A stretch of DNA of 64,000 nucleotides from Sphagnum magellanicum (taxonomy: Eukaryota; Streptophyta; Sphagnopsida; Sphagnales; Sphagnaceae): assembly GCA_021904315.1 (NCBI GenBank), contig CM038909.1, positions 23,908,212 to 23,972,211 of the forward strand. Direction: 5' to 3'. Within the stretch, counting starts at the first letter, position 1; each line of letters starts with the position of its first letter. Positions 13,056 to 25,072 of this stretch are shown here, one piece after another. The notes under the pieces are model-generated. The model was not told where the DNA came from. It did no database searches and saw nothing but the letters and a program-made list of their open reading frames with translations. A program made the translations under genes and the position numbers.

Positions 13056-13726
13056 ATTCATGGGTAGATGCAAGCTATGATGGTTCACTTTTTGTGACTT
13101 TATGGACTTTCTATAGAATGTACTCTATTCAAATGCCACAAACACATTATAAAATTAAAAATTTGACAAAATCATTTAGGGATTAAAATTGCCAACTTGA
13201 ATAAACATATTTATTAAAGGTCAAAATTCAATAAACATACACCAATCATATAGTAATGAACTTTTAAAGTGGACATATGGATTATAATCTAGGTTTTGCA
13301 TTAACATTCAAATAAATTTTTTGTTATAATTTCATTTCAATATTTTTTATAAAAATGCAATGTATGATTCATGATGGGAAAAAATAAAAATGAATTGAAA
13401 AAAAGTACAACAAAAACTTTACTGAACAAATAACTATAGACTTTTGAATGACCAGATTTGGGCCATATTTTCAAAACTCTCAATCTTGGTCATTTTTTGT
13501 TTGATTGATTTTTTTTCCCCTTAACATGTATAATAAAGATTTCTTTAAATGGGAAGCCTTTCATATGGATTTTATTAATTGATTAATCACCACGTACACC
13601 CATTAAACATTGGTTTTTAATTTTTTTTGTAGTCTAATGTTAATTTTTCCATTTATATGGACTTTTGGGATTGGGATTCTTTATACTTATGAACCATCGT
13701 AGCTTGCATCTACCCTCATAATGTTT
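13056..13726. mobile_element. TIR element, family E, copy 1
   Basis: Ends are GGGTAGATGCAAGCTATG then ATGGTTCA on the left and TGAACCATCGTAGCTTGC then ATCTACCC on the right, a roughly 26-bp inverted repeat with few mismatches. A second copy, in the same orientation, lies at about 15950-16560 and shares internal blocks (TAGTAATGAACTTTT, GACTTTTGAATGACCA). No coding capacity was found. Confidence 0.7.
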
Positions 13727-14700
13727 ATGAATACCCATGCTAACTTCAAACAATTTCGCCTAAAGGTGACAAGTCAAGTTCACATTTCCATATCTGGCCC
13801 CCCTTCAAACAATATAATATAAATATTAGTAATGGGGGAGTATTTCATGTTGTAATCCAACATTTCTCAAAAAGTTCCTCCATTCCACCATAATGCGTAT
13901 GCTTCCATGATTTCTATGTGGATGGCAAGGAATTTGATGACACTTGGATGTTTGCATGGGCATGCCAAGGTTTCCTTAATCATTGCTTACATGTTTTTTG
14001 CTTCTCATCCATCTTTGATGTCTTCCCCACCAATTCAATCGTGTGGGATGTGATTGAATTTTCTTATTCACACCTTGTGCACCATACCATAACCACCCAA
14101 CAATGGGAACACATTTGTTGTGCTTAGAATCCATAACACACCATGGCTTCCAATTTGGGCTAAAAGGTTTTGAGTGCCTTTTTCCATCCATGGTACAAGC
14201 CTCACCTTTTTCTTCGACCAATTTTTTGAGAATTTGACCCATCATGAAAAACTTTCCCACGAGTTTGCCACCTCTCTGGTTGAACGCACTTTGTCCTTTT
14301 GTGAATAAACGACATCAAACCATTGCAACAAATTTGTGGCTAAATCCAAAATTTTACATTCAAACCATTCCAAAAACACTTCAAAAATTCGAGGTTCACT
14401 ATATTGCAAAAAATTATCTAGTTTTGCCATTGTATGCTCCTTAAAAAATGTCATGATAATTTCTTGGATTCCTCATGTTGCAATTTGCTTAAGATCATTG
14501 TTTTCAAGCTTTTGATGTTTTTGGGTTTGTGTTGATGGAATGTTCTCCCCACTAGACATTTTTGTAGCCTTTTTTTTGTGTATGGTTGAAGGTGGGTTGC
14601 TCAAAGGTCTAGGGGGGTAAGTCCCAAATGATGTGTGGGGTAACTTGTTTTGGGGGGTTTTGGTCAAATTGATCGCCTCATGGTTGTCCACCTAATGATG
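13727..14700 (-). pseudogene. Degenerate mobile-element ORF, family unknown
   Basis: The minus strand keeps several adjacent open stretches (14691-14473, 14454-14242, 14260-13976) in different frames with protein-like composition, including a W-rich part (WFDVVYSQKDKVRSTREV). It is interrupted by frame changes and stops. No named domain was recognised. Its position among transposon ends and repeat arrays argues for a transposon ORF rather than a host gene. Confidence 0.35.
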
Positions 14701-15039
14701 GTCCACCCAATGGTTGTCTACTCGATTGTCCACTTTATGACATCCTTTAAATTTTGGATGATAAAAAACCAAAAGTTTTTCCAAGCACTAATTGTTAAAA
14801 ACAATTAGAGTCTCGAAAAGTCAAGGTTCAATATGGTCCAAAATGCGAAAAAAAATAACCCTTCATTAGGGATTTGATCACCTCAACTCACCCAAGGTTC
14901 CATGCAATGGTTATAAGGGGGGAACCAAAGACACAAAACCCAAATGAAAACAAAGGTGCTCAAAAATGAATTATAAATTACATTTTAAAACTCATACACC
15001 TTGAAAAACCTTTTCCAAAATCAATTGCCATTGGATAGC

Positions 15040-15390
15040 TAAAACAAATTTGGTCACCATTTAATGATTCTTAGATGGCAACTCAAAATGCCAGTAGATT
15101 TGTTTGTAGCAATCAAGATACATAGTTGTAGTTTGATGGTGACCAAATTTAATTGGTGTAATCAAATGGTAACCGAATTCAGTTGCCAACCACATGTGGC
15201 GACTAAAAGGTTTTTGGTTGCCACAATTGCATGGTGACCAAAAGTTTTTTAATTAGCATGCCCATGTGGCGACCGAAAACTTTTCAATCGCCATAATGTT
15301 TTACCCCTCCCCCCACCCCCGTTTTTTCGCCTTTTTTTGCTCCCCCACTTGATGGTGACCGAAACCTTTTCAATCGCCACCTTTTGTGAT
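15040..15390. repeat. Subterminal-type array of GTGGCGACCRAAA motifs, array 1
   Basis: Short motifs of the type GGTGACCAAA, GTGGCGACCGAAA and their complements (TTTCAATCGCCA, TTTGGTTGCCA) alternate in both orientations over about 350 bp. Similar arrays lie at 20040-20280 and 23337-23560. Dense short direct and inverted motifs like these are typical of the subterminal regions of CACTA or other large DNA transposons. No CACTA terminus was seen, so the family is left open. Confidence 0.5.
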
Positions 15391-15948
15391 CCCCTCTTTA
15401 AAAAATGGGGGTACTAATGGGAACCCGTTGGGAACTTGAATGGAACATGTTGTAAACAAATGGAAAATAAAAAACAATCCTTCTTTATTGGGAGCAAAAT
15501 TTGATGTAATTTTGTAACACATTTAAATAATTTAGGCTCCACGTTGGTATGCACTACCATTGATGATAAACTTTTACACACATTTGGAATTGTATAACAA
15601 AATTGCAATAAACAAAAAATAAAAATAAATTTCTCAAAATTTTCAAAATGCAATGTGTTTTTTCGTCTTACACTGTACAAATAAAAATGAAGAAAGGCCA
15701 TGAATGTTGTCCCAAAAAAAAACCATAGTAAGCTTTCAATAGAAAGAAAATAATTTTTTTTCAAAAGATGCATGTGATAAGAATAAAAAAAATAAGAAAT
15801 CCAAAAGGTTCCAGCCATATACAAGGTTGTTATATAAAGATATCATTCTAGTAGTTATATAACAAATTTTGAGTTAGAATAATTCATTTAAACCTATTAT
15901 GGAAAGGAATATAGTATGATGAAATACTATGGGAGCCTATTGTCATCC
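15391..15948. other. Non-genic spacer
   Basis: AT-rich, with poly-A and poly-T runs. A 136-codon minus-strand open frame (15824-15414) is rich in F, Y and L as expected of AT-rich random sequence, and I do not call it a gene. Confidence 0.5.
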
Positions 15949-16560
15949 TACCTGAAGGTGAATGTAATCTATAATGGCTCACACTTTTTGTGTCCCATTG
16001 CAATTTTCTATAAGGTGTAATGAATTAACATGCCATTAAACCATTTATATGCACAATTGGGACTTGGTTTAAGATTATCAATTTCAATAAGAAACTATCT
16101 ATATAATTTGTGCATAATAAATGTGCACCCATTATTTAGTAATGAACTTTTGAATTGAAAACATATGGACTATTTAGCCAACCATCTGCTCTTCCCATAC
16201 ACATGAAATTTTCAATATCATTTTTGAAAATATACTTTATAGGGACTTAATATTTGATAAATGAAAGAAAAACAAACAAAGATTTGAAAACTTCATTACA
16301 AAAGTTTTAACAAAAATATAATTATGGACTTTTGAATGACCAAAATTTGGACCTTGTTTTCAAAAGTTTTTACATGGGTCATTTTTGTTGGATTGACAAA
16401 TTTTTTTTGTAAAATGTAAATAAAAAGGATGTTTAAGTGAATATATTTTCATATGAATTTAATTAGCTCATTAAATAACCCATAGTCCCCCATTTATGTT
16501 AATTCAACACCAAAAAATGGACTTTTCATCTATTGAAAATGAGCCACTTAACCCTACATC
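15949..16560. mobile_element. TIR element, family E, copy 2
   Basis: It matches 13056-13726 internally (TTAGTAATGAACTTTTGA, ATATGGACTATTTA, GACTTTTGAATGACCA). Its inverted ends are more decayed: GTGAATGTAATCTATAATGG on the left, and GAGCCACTTAACCCTACATC then TACCC on the right. Confidence 0.55.
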
Positions 16561-16834
16561 TACCCTTAAACCATTTTTGATAAAAATTCATTGTCACTAA
16601 AATTGCAATTATATGTTTTCCATTCACTCTAATCACATCATTATGCCAAAACATGGCAAATATAACTAAACCCATGACTGGGTTTGTGGTCCATATGGAC
16701 ACATCATTTATCCACTAATCGTATTTTTGTCCTAGTTGTATGCCATCAAATATTATATATATAATATTAATATAATATAATATCACATATAATATTATAT
16801 TAATTACATATGTATTAATTTCAATGTAATCTAG

Positions 16835-17430
16835 CCATTGGGTAGGTGGGTAGGCCTAAGTAGGTAGGTAAGTAGGATGTTATTTATTTTTTGGTGACAA
16901 ACCTTTTTTATTGGCTCATCACAAATGATATTTGCACTTTGAATATATTTGGTGCATAAATTGTGTGTAGACCAATATTTTTTCACCTAGTTATATAGTT
17001 TCCAAAGTTGAACTTGTTGCCAAAAGATATGGGATAAATTTACAACATTATCTCACATCATCCTTTGTCGCATACAAAAGTACCCAACTTTGACCATTAT
17101 TATATTTTTCATACTTTGTCCAAATGAAAAGAAATAAATTTCATTCTTAAAGATTTTTTCCAAAATCTACAAATCTATAATTTAACAAAAATATCAAGTA
17201 ATTTGACTGAAAATGCATTTGAATTTTCACTATTTCAAACATTTGAACAAAAATGATATCTTGAAAAAAATTTTTTTTTTTTTTCATAAATACAACTTGT
17301 AAATAAACATATTTAAAATCGACATGATTTTTTTTGGTATGTATATGTATGAGTCCTACCTACCTACCTACCTACCTACTTACTTATAAATAGGTAGAGT
17401 AAATAGTATGATAGGTAGGTAGGGTTATGA
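16835..17430. repeat. Inverted tetranucleotide tracts (GTAG)n and (CTAC)n
   Basis: Degenerate GTAG repeats at about 16840-16878 face CCTA repeats at 17357-17385 about 500 bp away, with a short GTAG tract again at 17418-17430. The facing tracts could fold on each other. Confidence 0.75.
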
Positions 17431-18600
17431 ATAGGGTATGAGTATATATATATAATATGTTTCCCAGCTTTAAAAATATAACGAATCAATATATAAAAAT
17501 AGTATAACTAATGTACTTATTACTATGTGTTATATTTATTTGTAATTATAAAAAGGATTTTTAAATAAAATATGTTATCTATGAAACATATGATATTATT
17601 TTCAACATTTGAAAATTTTATATGAAGTATTAAAATGATTAAAATGTCATAATTATTAATTTATAAACATATGTTTTTTAGTTTCATAATTTTTTATCAA
17701 ATTTTATTATGAGTAGTGAATTTTATATTATTTGCTACCCATCACATGGAAACATGAAAAACAATGCCATTTTGGGGCATGTGATCTCTTTTGAAATTCA
17801 TTGGATATCATTAATAGGAATATATTTCATTATTTAATGTCAAAAAATCTAAAGAAATATTCATTTAAGTAAACTTTTGAGCAAGAGTCTCAACTTAAAT
17901 GTTTTAATTATAATCTAAGCATCAATTTTTTATTTAATTTTATGTGTCAAAAACTTTGGCAATTTATTTTCCATTTTTTGGCAAATTTTTTTAAATAAAA
18001 AAAAATGCCCCAAATTTCGATTTAGCCACTATCCAGAAATTCACATTGAATAATTAATGACTTTAAGGGAAAATGTTGTAAAAATAATAAGGTATTAGTT
18101 ATTTACTTGTGCAATAATTATTTGTTTGATTATCTACAAGTTTAAAATATGCTTACTAAGTACATATCTCTACCTTCTAGTTTTTTCCCCTTTTACTTGT
18201 TTTAATGTTGGAAATTATATATATTAAATAATTATATGGTGTTCATGAAGAAGATTTTTAAAGACATATTATTCTTATCCATGAAGACTTTTAGTCATGT
18301 AGTCATATCCATAGTTACAAAAATATGACTAGGCACAAAAACATGACATATATGACTATATGATTAGAAATGGTCACTAATCATATTTGTCACAATCATA
18401 GATGTCAAGTTTTGGCATAATGCATTGTCATTAATGAGGTTTGATATTCAAAAATTATGGGCCATATTCATTCATCCAATTCATTTTCAAATTGTAAGAC
18501 TTTACATATGATTGTAGTTAACTAGGTTTACATTAATTGTGATGAACTTTTAAAGGAAATAACTTGTTTGCCCATATTGTTGTATAAATATCAATTTTGT
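17431..18600. other. AT-rich intergenic DNA
   Basis: Very AT-rich, with long T and A runs and no recognised gene, RNA or transposon end. Confidence 0.55.
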
Positions 18601-18619
18601 ACAATATTGAGGCTTTTTT

Positions 18620-19960
18620 ATAATCTACATATGTCGCATCTAACGGCAAATTCCACCTCATTTGACTTCTACAATCTATTATTTGTTTTACTAGTAGTTT
18701 TCCCCAATATTATTATTACATTATCAACTAGCACAATTTCCTAACCCAATGAGTTCCCCATTCAAAATTGCATCCAACCCAAGAAGATTATTTGTTTCAT
18801 TGAACATTGTAACTATGTGAAGAGATATTGAAGTTAATAATGCAAAGGTAGGATCATCTTTCAAATGTGGCCCTTCATTAGTCTCCTCCAATGTCAAGTT
18901 GGCTTGGTTTTCAACCTAAATATTACTTATGGTGAACCCCCACCCGATCATTTCCCCATCATGTTGTACCAAGCACATTCTAGATTTAGACCATATTCAA
19001 ATTTTTTAATCCTTGAAACATTTGATAAAACCAACAGCATCATGTATCAGTTGCTGATGGGTACAACAATTCACATGCCTTTTAAATCATGGATTTGTCA
19101 TATTAACTCCCTTATGTAATAATAAACATGTTAACATTCCAAATCCATTTCACGTATGTGCCCCATGCTTGTGGCCTATTGGGTGTGTTAAACATATTGT
19201 TTTCCCAATGTTGTGGCATGGTCATTCAAAGATTGAATTGTTTGTATAAGCACCAATGAAATGGGGCCCTACATTGTGGACATCTCCTCCTTGCTACCAT
19301 TAAAGTGATTAGGCATTGCAGATGGTACATGTGTTGGCAAGTGCCCAAAATCCATGCTCCTTTTGGTCCAAATGGGGAGCAATAGATAAGGCATAGTTCC
19401 TTTTGCATGAAGGGTTGAAGTGTGGGCCACAAGAGTTCCCTTGGTTGTTCTAACAAGGCGGTGACATATTCTTAATCTAGCTTGGGGTGCATTGCCCAAT
19501 CAATGCTTACATTGTTCACCATTTTGGGTAAATTATTAAAAAACATCTTGGATATCCTATGCTGAGATGTTAAACCATGAGATCAAAACCTCCCATCTTC
19601 ATGATTTTCTATTTACATTCTTAAGAGCTCCACTTCCATTTGTGTAGCTAGAAATTTTGCCAAAATACATGCAAAATGCATGTGGTTCAAATTTTGTTTA
19701 GTGGCATTCACAAATGTTTTAGCATCTCTTCAATATTATTCTTTCATATCAATCAATATTTGATGGTAGCATTCAATGTTTTCCACAAAATTTAGGCATT
19801 TTTTTTCACCTCAATGGCCTTCATGAGCGCCTTTGCAATGTTTGTTGTTGAATAACATCATCTTGTTCTAGCCCAAGACACTTTGCTTAACATGTAGCCA
19901 ATTCTCCACATAGTGTGTCATGTTCTAATGTCACTTTCTTATAGTAGACCCACACATCCC
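18620..19960 (-). pseudogene. Degenerate mobile-element protein with RING-like finger
   Basis: Read on the minus strand, the best part is 19456-19226: LGTCQHMYHLQCL followed by RRRCPQCRAPFH. This gives a C-x-H-x2-YH-x2-C ... C-x2-C pattern like the C-terminal half of a RING finger. Upstream (19500-19900) the same strand has helical, charged stretches with M, L and E that could be coiled coil. Downstream (18900-18700) it reads ETNEGPHLKDDPTFAL, which is protein-like. Frames shift repeatedly, so this is a relic. No transposase domain was identified. Its setting between subterminal arrays makes a transposon origin likelier than a host RING gene. Confidence 0.45.
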
Positions 19961-20039
19961 AAAGCCCAAGGACTGGGCCGAGGCCTATTTTGGTTGCCTT
20001 TGGTTGTCATCATATGCATGATATGGCATTGGGCCTAGT

Positions 20040-20280
20040 TTAGCAACCAAATTTCACTACTGATCGCCTTTAGACTTGAAGAATGGTTACTGAATTTCTT
20101 TGATTGCTAACTATCCACACATCCCATTGGCAACCAAAAACATTTGGTCACCATCTAACGACGTTCGACAGCCACGTGTGGTTGGTACATGGGAACACCA
20201 TCAAATGGTAGTCGGATTGTTTTTGTTGCCAAATTTTTTGGGTGCCCTTAGTTTTGGCGTATTTTAAATTTAACCTATAT
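20040..20280. repeat. Subterminal-type array, array 2
   Basis: Repeated motifs such as TTGGTCACCATCTAACGAC, GGCAACCAAA and GTTGCCAAATTT lie in both orientations. It ends with CCCTTAGTTTTGGCG, whose complement resembles AAAACTAAGCCC at 23343. That pairing suggests arrays 2 and 3 are outward-facing ends of two different elements. Confidence 0.5.
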
Positions 20281-21004
20281 AAGGAGGTTTGGATTTTTAT
20301 TTTCCCTCCCTTTTTTTTTTGACATGTACGACTTTAGTTGTTTAAGACAATTGGTGTGCAACATTTCAAAGAAAAGGGGGGAAGGGACTCCATGCACTTT
20401 TATTTGTTATTTTTGTGATTCTAACTTTCTTTGCAAAACAAAATATGTTAAGAAATTAAGTTGAAGGAGAGATAATTGAATGGGTTGGCGAATGGGATGA
20501 CCACATCATTGTGACTTGGGTCTATGAAGGTGCAAATGTCATGTACTTCCTAGGCCATGAAGAAGGCCAATATGATGTGGATATTTTTCAATTACTGAAA
20601 AATGCCATTAACATTATATGTCAGAAATTGATAATATAATGGGTAGGGAAAATGTGTCAAGGACATGAAGAACCACAAGAATAAGGGTAAAAGAAATGTT
20701 TATGTCTAATTTTTAAACAAGGAACAAGATAGGATTATATGATTAAAAAATAAGAACACAAGAACTTAGCACAAGAACACAAGATGTGCAAGACAAATGT
20801 GAAAACAAATTTTTATTTTGCTAACATATGCAAATATGAACATGAAAAGAATATGACAATGGTATGGTGCAAGATCATGCTTATGATTTGTGTTGAACAA
20901 ATTGAAGGAAATGAGGGGTCCTATGCCTATTTATATCCCTTTGGGGACCTAGTTCAGGGAGGCTTTTATGAATGCATCAAGTAAGGAAGTTTCCTGAGAA
21001 CCTT
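20281..21004. other. Spacer with one unassigned plus-strand open stretch
   Basis: Around 20465-20640 the plus strand reads REIIEWVGEWDDHIIVTW and onwards for about 50 codons of balanced composition before a stop, possibly a transposon ORF start. No family was recognised. Confidence 0.3.
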
Positions 21005-21250
21005 CTTAATCGAAAGTTGATTATGAATTAATTGAAATTTAATTGGAAGTTAATTTGGACTTAATTAGGAGTTAACTAAAGTTAATTAAAATTTAATTAA
21101 GAGTTAATTAAAAATTAATTAGAACTTAATTGGGAATTAACTAAAAGTTATGTAGGAGTTCACTAAGAATTAATTCAAGCTTAATTAGGAATTAATTAGG
21201 ACTTAACTGGGAGTTAATTAAGAGTTAACTCAAATTTAACTAGAAGTTAT
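21005..21250. repeat. TTAATTA-based minisatellite
   Basis: About 16-18 degenerate units of 12-14 bp of the form AATTAGGAGTTAAT run in tandem (variants: GAAATTTAATTGG, GAATTAACTAAAAG). It is AT-rich and non-coding. Confidence 0.8.
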
Positions 21251-22468
21251 GGAAAATGGTGTTTAATGTTCACATTCGTCACAAAGTTTGTTCATAACTT
21301 AGGATCACAATGGCATGAGTGTGAAATATCTTCCAAGCACATTCAAAGGAATCTATGTTTTGGATTTTTCCAATTTGCTTAAAAACTTGTCATATGAAAA
21401 CATCCCAACAAAATTTTATGTTTATGACACACATGACTATTTTGACATGATATGATATTTGTTAATTTTCAATTGAATTTTCAAATAAAAAAGGAATAAA
21501 CATCTTTGCCACTTAAAGATTTGCTTAGAAACTCATGGAAATACCATTTTGATAGTGTATTATTAAGGTTTCATCTTTTGATAGATATTATAAGCAATTT
21601 GGTTCGAATAAAAAAATAAAATATAAATTTTGTCATTTTCTTTTTATTAAATTTTTTCACTTAGTTTGATGCTACTTGATGGTAGTTATATGGGCAATGT
21701 AGGGTTGAGGTGGAAAGTTTTTTTTTTAATCTATTTTATTTTGCTTTGACCCTTGGACATTATCTTTAGTGTATGTATAAAATAACATGGATGTTGTTTT
21801 ACACAATGGGAAGAGCCTCCAACCCAACATTTATTTTACATGTGAATTTTTGCCAAATTGAGAAGGCCACATCAATAAGGAATACAAATATGTAACAATT
21901 TCCACCTTCTTATATTGTAATGAAAAATTCAAGCCATATACTTTGGCATATAGTAAATAAACATGAGATAAAAGTAATTTTTAATTATGAAAACATTTAA
22001 GGAAAAGGGTGTAGGAATATTATTTGGCTAATTTTTGTTCCTTGAATGGCATTCCTTGATGTGGTTCTTAATGGTACGACCCAATTGTACTTACATCCAC
22101 TTACTTCAACTTTCTATATGTATCACCTTATGCAATTCTAAAGGATAGTTTTGCAACATTAAACCTTGATTAGTTTGAAGTAGGTCCAAATGGAGAAACA
22201 CCAGAGGTTTAATCAATAGTATTTGTAGAAATGAAGGGAAGAACTACCATAGAAGAGATCCTTGGGGAGCAAGCAAATACTCACCCAAATGACCAAACTA
22301 AAGTGGGAATCACAATAATACAAGAATAAACACAACAACAAGTTCCTATACTTATAGAGTTGACTAAGTATGCAGCAACAATTTCAGTACATATCAATCA
22401 ACAAAGTTTGCCACAACTATTACCACAATGATCACATCCCAAGATAACAATGATAATGGTCAAAAAAT
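21251..22468. other. AT-rich intergenic DNA
   Basis: No supported gene or element was found. Some stretches near 22030-22440 have slightly higher complexity but show no recognised motif. Confidence 0.5.
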
Positions 22469-23060
22469 GGGTGAAAGTATGGTAAAGTATACACAAAAAG
22501 TAGTGTAAGCAACAAAATACTAAGATCCCTAAAGAAAAGGACTAACAAGTAAATGATTTTATGGGGATAATAATTTTTTTGGTATATTATTTCTTAACTC
22601 TTGTTTACATGGACTTCAAAAGCTAAATTATTATGATCATGTTTTTTTAAGCTACTTGCAAGTACTTCAATTGGACCAAAAATTTGTGGCAATTTGAAAA
22701 ATAAGTTTCAAGTATTTGAAAGTAGGTGAAATGTTTTTGCAAGTATTTGGTTTCCTTTTCAAGAACCTCAATATTGATGTGGTGAACATTCTAATATAAT
22801 TTTTTTGGTTAATCAAGTTTTTTTTCATAATTAAAATCATCCCCAACCTTTGAAAACAAAGGATATTTTCTAGTATACATTTGGGGTATTTTTTCAAGTC
22901 TAAATGATATGACACAAATTCCCTTTAAAAGCTAGAGGGAAGTTAAAGATGCCCATGAAAAAAATTAAAATTTTCATTTGTTTTGGAATGTTAAAGGAAG
23001 GTTAAAAGTTCGAAAAAATATTTTTTGTGCGTTTCCAAGTAAAAAATATTTTGCTTCCAC
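22469..23060 (+). repeat. Family C-related repeat, copy F1
   Basis: It starts with GGGTGAAAGTATGGTAAAG and aligns in reverse orientation with 32160-32706. Shared blocks are TTATGGGGATAATAAT, TTTACATGGACTTCAAAA, TTGCAAGTATTTGGTTT, and ATCATCCCCAACCTTT near the far end. A decayed right terminus (GCTTCCACCC) may lie near 23055-23064. Confidence 0.65.
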
Positions 23061-23336
23061 CCAAATACTAAATTGTAGATGTACAACAACAAGCATGTCA
23101 ATAGATCCAACCTTAGACTAAAGGATAATATGTAGTAGAAGGACAACAATCCACAGATCATGAAATGCATGTTATAACATAGGCAACTATAATTAGGGTT
23201 ATCATGGCATCCATACGTTCGTCATGACTCAACAAATGCATATGGATGCAAACACACCTTGCATCACATCAATATAAGGTCAACTTAAATCAACCTAAGT
23301 CAAAGGGATTTTCAAATTATCAAGGGTAGGCTTATG

Positions 23337-23560
23337 GGTGACTAAAACTAAGCCCGTTTTAATTGCCATAGAGCCTACGATGACAAAAAAAGTTTTCGTC
23401 ATCACAAGCTAGGCGACCAAAAATTTTCAGTCACCCAACCTGCGGTGACCAAAATTTTTTCGTTGCTAATCATGTGACAATCAAAAAATTTCCATCAACA
23501 ATCATGTGGCAACTGAATTTTTTTCAATCATCGCACATCTATGGATCTAGGTCATCCGAT
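23337..23560. repeat. Subterminal-type array, array 3
   Basis: AGGCGACCAAAAATTTTC, CGGTGACCAAAATTTTTTC and TGTGGCAACTGAATTTTTTTC succeed each other, with complements between. It is the third array of this motif family and may mark the left end of the element holding the hAT-like fragment at 24525-25072. Confidence 0.5.
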
Positions 23561-24224
23561 TGATAGTGGATTGATCTCCACCATTGATTTGGCAATGGAA
23601 TTTGGTTTACCTAATAATAAAATGTAGGCCTTGCATGTTAATTTTTATTTTTTCCTTTGAGGTGTGTGGGCCTTGTGTTATTTAACACCAACCATTGCCA
23701 TATACCTTGGGAAGGAGGGGAGAACCTTTATGGATGTTTGAATTTTTGATCATCATAGTGCATTTGTAATTGGTGTTAAATTTCAATTATAACCCTGAAG
23801 GTGGAGTCCGATTTTATTATTGAATACATTAATTTATTAATGAAACCTATTTTTTTGGTAATGTTTTATTAATGGAGGGAAAGGGAAATGTGTGGAATCT
23901 GGGTCAAAGCAAAATACAATATGCCAAAAAAAAAATGTTTTTAAATTTAATTTTGCACATCTCATATAACTACCATAAAGTAGCATCAAATTAAGTGAAA
24001 GTATGTCTAAAGTATCATTAGTTTGCTCTATTAAGTTTATAAAAATCTCATTGTAAGAAAATTAAAAGTAAATGAATTTAAAAAGTAAATAAAAAGTACA
24101 TTTGAAACTGACTAAAAACTATGCGTTCAAACGTACTTTTTGGTTTAAAAAATTAATTAAATTCATATGTAATAAATTAGGAAATGAAGATTAACATATG
24201 TTTTAGCAATTCATAAAAAAAAAT

Positions 24225-24520
24225 CTATTTCCTTTTGGTAAGAACCTACTTGACACCTATTTAAAACCAAAAGCCCACAATGAAAAGTAGACATCAAAAG
24301 CTACTTGTATTTTGAAAAACCTACATTTAAGGTTTGAAATATGAAAATCAATGCACATAAAGGTAAACATATACCATATTTAGTCATTGAAATGAAAACA
24401 TTCAATGTTTCACAATTCTATAATGGGTTTTGTTGTTATTTAAAATCTATTTATTCTAGTTTTGACAAGGTAATCAAGTTGTTCATTTTATCTTGCTTAC
24501 ACTTGTCCATGGTATTTGAT
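24225..24520 (+). repeat. Dispersed repeat G, copy 1 (empty site)
   Basis: It matches 26810-27260 in the same orientation: ACCAAAAGCCCACAATGAAAA, TTTGAAATATGAAAATCAAT and TCTAGTTTTGACAAGGTAA are shared. The copy at 26810 contains an extra 178-bp MITE; here the same site (near 24325) is uninterrupted. Confidence 0.75.
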
Positions 24521-24524
24521 GCCA

Positions 24525-25072
24525 AAAGACAAGCCAAGGAAGGTGGAATGCAAGTTTTGCAACAATGTTATTTCATACCGCAAAGATAAAATGTTCTTTC
24601 ATTTAGGTTATTGATATGGTGGCAATGGGTGAGTTAGAATAGTAACATGTGTTCAAAAGCACATCCTTGGGTGAAGGGACTATTTGCCCAATGTGGTGGA
24701 CTTGTCCCTCCACCATTAAACACCATGGAAATACCAGTCCATATCCTAAACGGGCAAATAGAGGATGTGGCCATGGAAACACCGAATCCTTCAATAGAAG
24801 GAGAATTTACTTCAATGTTGCAAATGGAAAGGGCTCGAAATTTCAACCCTCCTTACAAACAACACAAAGGGTTGTAATAGATCCACAAATAAGAACACTT
24901 GAACCTTTTGACATGTTTCATTGCCCAAGGGATTAAATTCAGCTAAAAAACAAGATTTAGATGAGAAGTGGGCAACATTCTTTTATGAGGTGAACATCCC
25001 TTTCAATGTTGTGCGGCATCCAGCATTCATAAAACTTGTGAAAGGAACTTCCAAATCTCAAACCACAATTCG
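24525..25072 (+). pseudogene. hAT transposase fragment (BED finger and DUF659-like block)
   Basis: At 24525-24615 one frame reads KVECKFCNNVISYRKDK followed by MFFHLGY and a stop, a BED-type zinc finger (C-x2-C ... H). At 24949-25072 a frame reads WATFFYEVNIPFNVVRH then PAFIKLVKG, which matches the A-x-FFY-x3-IPFNVxRxPxF signature of the DUF659 region in plant hAT proteins. The order is correct for hAT, but the stretch between lacks a continuous frame, and the C-terminal dimerisation (HATC) region was not seen with confidence. The element is non-functional. Confidence 0.6.

Noticed and set aside
15414-15824. 136-codon minus-strand open frame with membrane-like composition
   Set aside because: F, Y and L abundance is what random AT-rich DNA gives. 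No start context, neighbours or family support.
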